Shown piece after piece: positions 58,801-64,000 of a stretch of 64,000 bases of DNA. This DNA comes from Asterias rubens. Its lineage: Eukaryota; Echinodermata; Asteroidea; Forcipulatida; Asteriidae. The stretch lies in assembly GCF_902459465.1 (NCBI RefSeq), contig NC_047076.1, positions 8,130,146 to 8,194,145 on the forward strand, written 5' to 3'. The notes under the pieces were generated by a model, which was not told the DNA's origin, ran no database searches, and worked only from the letters and a program-made list of their open reading frames with translations. A program made the translations under genes and the position numbers. How positions within the stretch are numbered: the stretch's first letter is position 1; each line of letters begins with the position of its first letter.

Positions 58801-61800
58801 TTTTTGGAAAAAAAAAGAGTAGAGCAAAAGTTTTGTTTAAAAGAAAGGTGCAACCTTAAAAAAGGATGAGGGAGGGAACGATCAAATGGTTTTTATTTTA
58901 TTTGGCCTAATGCTGACAAATAAAGCAATTACATGGTTACTGCCCAGGGTTCTGCCTAGGATTTGTCTAAACCCTGGGGCGTTCTAAACCCAAATTTGTT
59001 GACGTTTGGCTGAAGCAAGCTGAATGGGAACAAGGGGCCAATTTCATAGCGCTGCTAAGCACAAAGCATGAAATTTTGGCCTCGATAAAAACGTTACCAA
59101 CCAAATTTCCACATGGTTTTGAGGATAAACAAACAACAGTATTAAACAAGCAACAAGCAATATGCAAAAAAAAAGAAAAATGGTTGGTAATCCTGTTTTT
59201 ATCTAGGAAGAAATTTCATGCTAAGCAAATTTGTGTGCTTAGCAGCGCTATGAAATTGGGCCCAGGTCACAACTATTCAGAATGTTTTCTACTTGGTGTG
59301 TATCCTTTATCTTGTCCTATGATGTACTATGCAATCTGGAGCATGGTTTTCTCTTGATGTGTTTTTTGTGGGGAAAAAAATAGTAGGCCTATCAAGATTT
59401 ATTTATCTTAATTTGTTTATCGGCTAGCGAAACCCCGTGATATAGGGACACATTCTGAAAGTATGTCATCGGCCTCCCCTGGGCTGTGTTCCACAGGGAT
59501 AAGAAATACAAAAGTGAAAAATTTTGCCAAATTTATGAAATTATCATTTTACGCCAAAATATGTCGATATCCTGACAAAAATGATTTTTTGTATCAAACG
59601 TCTGGCACTTGTGTAAATGTCAAGAGTCAAGTAGATGTATGCAAATGGACTCAGTTGATTAAATTAAGATATTACGATACCTGAGTCCACACTAAAGTAT
59701 TCTGTGTATCAAAATGGCATCAGGATTCTACGCAAACGCTTTCTAAATTTGTTAGCGTAGGCGTCTAGCGCATGAATCGAAAGCTGCTTATAAGTAGGGC
59801 CATAGTTTGGGTTTTGTCAACATAATGCTTATAGGCAAAATTATAAAGAAAGATACGGTAAAGTCGCATGTGAAAAGTTTTGGGTGTATAAAGTGTTAAA
59901 TTGCTGAGAAAATAGCACAAAAATGTCATCAATTTTCACAATCTAGCGTCTAATAATTAATCTTATGGTTTAATTATAGCTCCATAGATTGGTCTAATCT
60001 ATTTAAGTTTAGCGAGGTAACAGTGGCTACCAATCGCATCTCTGGCCACAGCATTATAGGCATTAAAAAAAATGTATTATGTTGGCGTAACAGGCCCAAA
60101 AATATAGGGTAGGTAGGTTTTTTCTTTTTTTCCCAGCAACAAAATTGACAGGTTTTCTAATTGTTTAAGCCGGTAGGTCGGGTTACGCCAACATAACAAC
60201 AACATTTTCGTCAATTGCAACAAATACTTCTGGTGCAGTAGCCTATAATTTCCAAGCTATTATGCTTTGAGTTTATTGTAGACTTTCTTGAAATGGTACC
60301 TCCTTCTTGTAAAGGGAATAACATTTCTTCCTTTTTAATACAGGGCACATTTAAAGGCAGTGGACACTATTGGTAATTACTCAAAACATTTATGAGCATA
60401 AAACCTTACTTGGTAACGAGTAATGGGGAGGGGTTGATAGTATAAAACATTGTGAGAAATGGCTCCCTCTGAAGTGGAGTAGTTTTTCGAGAAAGAAGTA
60501 ATTTTCCATTTCGAGACCTCGGATTTGGAACTTGAGGTTTCGAAATCAAGCATCTGAGCGCACACGTGTGACAAGGGTGTTTTTTTCTCTCATTATTATC
60601 TCGCAACTTCGACGACCGATTGAGTTAAATTTTCACAGGTTTGTAATTTTATGCATATGTTGCGATACAGCAAGTGTGAAGACTGGTCTTTGACAATTAC
60701 CAATAGTGTCCAGTGTCTTTAAAGTATGGGGGAAATTAACATTTCTGCAGGAAAGGGGCTACGAAGGCAATGACATGTGGGCAGTTGCCTGCGTTGTCTC
60801 CATGAGGTATCAGGCCTGGTGATTTGTCGTTTCAGTCAACACGCTGGTGAACATCTTCATATGTTTCTAGTTACCGGTGCATAATGTAGCATCATCCACC
60901 GTCTGATATTCTGTGTGTCTATTTCTTATTATCGTAAAGCTACGTGGGAGGAAATTCTCCTGAATAGAGAGTGAAGACGGTCCTTGCATGCCAGCGTTGT
61001 CCCCCAGCCGCCCCACCGTCATCAGTCCATGCTGCTTGATCCGCTGCGGAATGAAAATCAAATTATCATATTGATTGGTGGTGTATTAGACATGTATACA
61101 CCATATGGGCTGATATTGTGTGACGGGTTTGCGGTCAGATGCTGTCCACAGGATTTTAATAACTCTCGTCATTGTACAATGGCTAGTTATTTATATAGGG
61201 GTGATCCATTAAAATTGAAAAAGGATGGTGAGGTTTGAAGCATCTGCTGGAAGGTGTTAGAGTGTGGGTTAAAATTACATTTGAAGAAAATTCCGTCAGA
61301 AATTTAACCTATTATTTCATAGAGTTCATGTTACTGATTTTCTGTATTTTTTGTAATTTTTCACTGTATGTAATGTGTGACAATAAAACAATTGAATTGA
61401 TTGTTTTCTAAGCTGTAATGTATTTGTATAAACACATTAGAGCCCTTTTATACCTTTTATACAGTGTGGGTTAGAAAATTTACAAAGGAAATTACAAAGA
61501 AAATTCTGTCAGAAATTAAAAACATTATTTCATAGAGTTCACGTTACTGATTATTTTCCTAAGCTTTAATGGTGTTTATGTATAAATACATTAGAGCCTT
61601 TTTTATACCTAGCAGGTGTTAGTTTGTTACAGTGTGGATTAAAATTACAAAGAAAATTCCATCTGAAATTTAACCTATTATTAAATAGAGTTCATGTTTA
61701 CTGACTGTTTTCTTAGCTGCAATGTATTTATTTATAAATACATTATAACCGTTTTTTATACCTGACAGGTGTTACAGTGTGGGTTAAAATTACAAAGGAA

Positions 61801-63299
61801 ATTACAAAGACAATTCCAGAATAAATTTAACCTATTATTTCATTAAGTTCATGTAAGTGATGGTTTCTAAGCTAAATAATGACAGGTTTTAAGTGGAGCA
61901 CACTGCCAGATTCATGGTTTCTTATAAGGGAAAGCAATTTGTTTCTGTGGCAAAGGGTGCAGTTCCTACTGGAATGTTGTTTCAAGGGGCACTTATACAT
62001 TGACTGAACACTTTTCAAACCTGAGTTGTTAAAGGCAGTGGACACTATTGGTAATTACTTAAAATAATTATTATCATAAACCTTACTTGGTAATAAGTAA
62101 TGGGGAGAGGTTGATAGTATAAAACATTGTGAGAAACGGCTCCCTCTGAAGTAATGTAGTTTTCGAGAAAGAAGTAATTTTCCACGAATTTGATTTTGAG
62201 ACCTCAGATTTAGAATTTGGCGTCACGAAATCAAGCATCTGAAAGCACGCAACTTCGTGTGACAACAAGGGTGTTTTTTCATTCATTTTTATCTCGCAAC
62301 TTCGATGACAAATTGAGCTCAAATTTTCACAGGTTTGTTATTTTATGCATATGTTGAGTTACACCAAGTGAGAAGACTGGTCTTTGACAATTACCAATCA
62401 TGCCAATAGTGTCCACTGTCTTTAACCCTGGCAAACTCCTGGAGAATTGCCAATTCCTGGGAATAGCCATCCCGGAAACAGCTATTTTCTGGGAAAAGCT
62501 ACCGGTGCTTGAGAGTAGAGTTACATTGTTAGTTGTTAGTGAGACAACCCTAGGGGCACATTTCAAGTTAAAATGAATAATTTGCATTTTTTTTTAAATT
62601 TATGTAAAACCTATTTTGTTTCCTTTAGATTTCTTTTTGATGTGTCTTTTAAAATCTTTGTAAAATTGTTATTCGTAAAAAGTTTATACTATCAACTGCT
62701 GCGGTGCTTCTTACCAAATACATTAAGTTTTTTGTGGTTGTTACTTTTTAAAGTATTTCCCAATCTATTAGGCCGACTACACACCCCTGTTTGCTTCGTT
62801 TTTGAAAGGGCAAGGGCACCAAGGCAAGGCCAGGGTCCAATTTCATAGCGCTGCTAAGCATACAAATTTGCTTAAGCATGAAATTTCTTCCTTGATAAAA
62901 ACAGGATTACCAACCATATTTCCATTTTTTGCATATATTGCTTGTTACTTGTATTCAGCTGTTGTTTGTTTATCCTCAAAACCATGTGGAAATTTGGTTA
63001 GTAATTTTGTTTTTATCGAGGCCAAAATTTCATGCTTAGCGCTATGAAATTGGCCCCTGGGGGCATGGAGGCTATCCCCTTTGTTGGCTCCGTGAAGTAT
63101 CAGGATTTGTCTACATTCATTGAGGTTTTGTTTTAATTTGATGATTTTCAGATGATGCCGATGTCGACTCATGACACAGCACAGCTGGTTGAGAAAGGGG
63201 CAGAGGCAGCCCTTGATGATTCTAAGGATCAAGATCGCAGTGGCATTCCAGGAGCTAGCTTCAATATCGCTAATAGCATTCTTGGATCCGGAATTATAG
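55846..63299 (+). CDS. SLC38A11: SLC38A11-like sodium-coupled neutral amino-acid transporter, 5' part only
   Basis: Two coding exons, 55846-55890 and 63152-63299, join in phase 0 and give 64 residues, ending in phase 1 at ATAG|GTACGT. The gene continues beyond the window. A charged cytosolic N-terminus is followed by SGIPGASFNIANSILGSGII, the first transmembrane segment of the AA_trans (APC) fold. GSGIIG is the unwound substrate-binding loop; in vertebrates it fits SLC38A11 better than SLC38A1-10. The family imports neutral amino acids, usually with Na+. The start is the ATG at 55846, followed by MAESPTEKTHIASNE; exon 2 itself begins ATGATG, so an internal start is possible. It is divergent from the Shisa-like gene, 4.1 kb away. 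Confidence 0.8.
56607..56775. repeat. Short TIR element, SLC38A11-like intron 1
   Basis: AATAAGGTTTATTGCGAT and TCGCGATAAACCTTATT are inverted ends; the inner 130 bp is GC-richer than its surroundings. Confidence 0.7.
57510..57600 (+). mobile_element. tRNA-like SINE head (not a functional tRNA)
   Basis: TAGCTCAGTTGGTAGAGCA is a tRNA D-arm/A box and TGGTTCAAATCC a T-loop/B box at the right spacing. Acceptor, T and anticodon stems do not pair, so I call it a SINE or tRNA pseudogene. Confidence 0.6.
57845..58110. mobile_element. Family A-like MITE, strongly degraded
   Basis: ATAAAATCACAAACCTGTGA, AATTTGAGCTCAACTGGTC and AACACCCTTGTTGCATG match family A in order; the rest has drifted. Confidence 0.6.
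59035..59264. mobile_element. Family D MITE in SLC38A11-like intron 1
   Basis: GGGCCAATTTCATAGCGCTG and CAGCGCTATGAAATTGGGCC are inverted ends; the interior has the family phrase GGTAATCCTGTTTTTATC. Confidence 0.9.
60077..60196. repeat. Short TIR element
   Basis: TTATGTTGGCGTAACAGGCC and GGGTTACGCCAACATAA bracket about 90 bp including GGGTAGGTAGGTTTTTTC. Confidence 0.75.
60352..60722. mobile_element. Family A MITE
   Basis: Termini AAAGGCAGTGGACACTATTG and ACCAATAGTGTCCAGTGTCT. A small internal deletion removes part of one central palindrome arm. Confidence 0.92.
61249..61870. repeat. Four diverged tandem copies of an AT-rich unit of about 150-210 bp
   Basis: Phrases such as GTGTGGGTTAAAATTAC, AAATTTAACCTATTATTTCA, AGAGTTCATGTTACTGA and TTTTCTAAGCTGTAATGTAT recur in order at about 61255, 61466, 61630 and 61777, with indels. 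Located in SLC38A11-like intron 1. Confidence 0.8.
62029..62425. mobile_element. Family A MITE
   Basis: Termini AAAGGCAGTGGACACTATTG and AATAGTGTCCACTGTCTTTA. An 11-bp duplication (ccaatcatgccaatag) is present near the right end. Confidence 0.92.
62825..63058. mobile_element. Family D MITE just upstream of SLC38A11-like exon 2
   Basis: GGGTCCAATTTCATAGCGCT at left and TAGCGCTATGAAATTGGCCC at right. The right end lies about 94 bp before the exon. Confidence 0.9.
63152..63299 (+). CDS. SLC38A11: SLC38A11-like coding exon 2, first transmembrane segment
   Basis: Acceptor gatgattttcag; encodes MMPMSTHDTAQLVEKGAEAA and then the GASFNIANSILGSGIIG transmembrane motif. Donor is GTACGT. Confidence 0.88.
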
Positions 63300-64000
63300 G
63301 TACGTCTGGGTTTGTGGTAAAGGGGAAGGGATGCTTGGGCGTCCTACCTAGCTAGTAATTTGTTTGTAGCATGCTGGGGTCTGGGATTTAGGTATGTCTG
63401 GGTTTGTAGTAAAGGGTGAAGGGATGCTTGGGCGTCCTACCTAGCTAGTGATTTGTTTGTAGCATGCTGGGGTCTGGGATTATAGGTACGTCTGGGTTTG
63501 TGGTAGAGGGGTAGGGATGCTTGGGCGTCCTACCTAGCTAGTAATTTGTTTGTGGCATGCTGGGGTCTGGGATTATACCTGTACGTCTGGGTTGGTGGTA
63601 AAGGGTGAAGGGATGCTTGGGCGTCCTACCTAGCTAGTAATTTGTTTGTGGCATGCTGGGGTCTAGGATTATAGGTACGTCTGGGTTTGTGGTAGAGGGG
63701 TAGGGATGCTTGGGCGTCCTACCTAGCTAGTAATTTGTTTGTAGCATGCTGGGGTCTGGGATTATAGGTACGTCTGTGTTTGTGGTAAAGGGTGAAGGGA
63801 TGCTTGGGCGTCCTACCTAGCTAGTAATTTGTTTGTAGCATGCTGGGGTCTGGGATTATAGGTACGTCTGTGTTTGTGGTAAAGGGTGAAGGGATGCTTG
63901 GGCGTCCTACCTAGCTAGTGATTTGTTTGTAGCATGCTGGGGTCTGGGATTATAGGTACGTCTGGGTTTGTGGTAGAGGGGTAGGGATGCTTGGGCGTCC
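63276..64000 (+). repeat. 93-bp tandem array (eight starts, runs off window) containing copies of the SLC38A11 exon end and splice donor
   Basis: Donor-like GTACGTCTG starts at 63300, then 63392 (GTATGT), 63486, 63581, 63675, 63768, 63862 and 63956. The 25 nt before each copied donor matches the last 25 nt of the exon at 20 positions and still reads SMLGSGII(G) against SILGSGII(G). The array sits directly downstream of the exon and continues past the window edge. Confidence 0.95.

Overview
The window is animal nuclear DNA: four intron-rich genes with GT-AG introns, set in dense small transposable elements. The protein set (a ciliary calaxin, N-myristoyltransferase, a Shisa-like PPxY adaptor and an SLC38 amino-acid transporter), the AT-rich introns and the many palindromic MITEs and SINEs suggest a marine invertebrate deuterostome. 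An echinoderm, perhaps a sea star, is my best guess. This is inference, because no rRNA or mitochondrial marker is present.

Layout. 1-5516: repeats only, including a perfect 26 x 28 bp minisatellite. 5517-10807 (minus): calaxin/EFCAB1, five exons found, extreme C-terminus missing. 10808-12310: head-to-head intergenic promoter region with a C25 tract and a CR1/L2-like retrotransposon tail. 12311-27254 (plus): complete N-myristoyltransferase, 13 exons, 534 codons that stay in frame through every junction; its introns carry two tandem arrays, a 2-kb TIR element and partial duplications of exon 12. 27255-37337: gene-free, MITE-rich. 37338-51707 (minus): complete Shisa-like (VOPP1/WBP1/CYYR1 class) membrane protein, five exons, 259 codons, with a 10.8-kb intron holding a 1.6-kb foldback element and a 95-bp array. 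51708-55845: intergenic, between divergent genes. 55846 to the right edge (plus): first two coding exons of an SLC38A11-like transporter, followed by a 93-bp array that repeats the end of its own exon and splice donor.

The genes do not form a pathway. Calaxin is a dynein regulator of motile cilia. NMT is a housekeeping lipid transferase. The Shisa-like protein is a candidate trafficking adaptor for WW-domain ubiquitin ligases. SLC38A11 is an amino-acid permease. Both neighbouring pairs are divergent, so shared promoters are possible.

The most unusual material is repeat architecture: tandem duplications that straddle splice donors in two different genes, a palindrome holding a threefold alternating GGGATC/TGGCGC motif, a minisatellite open in all three forward frames, and a SINE/palindrome/SINE nest ending at a calaxin splice donor. 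I found no CRISPR, operon, intact tRNA or rRNA, and no intact autonomous transposon.
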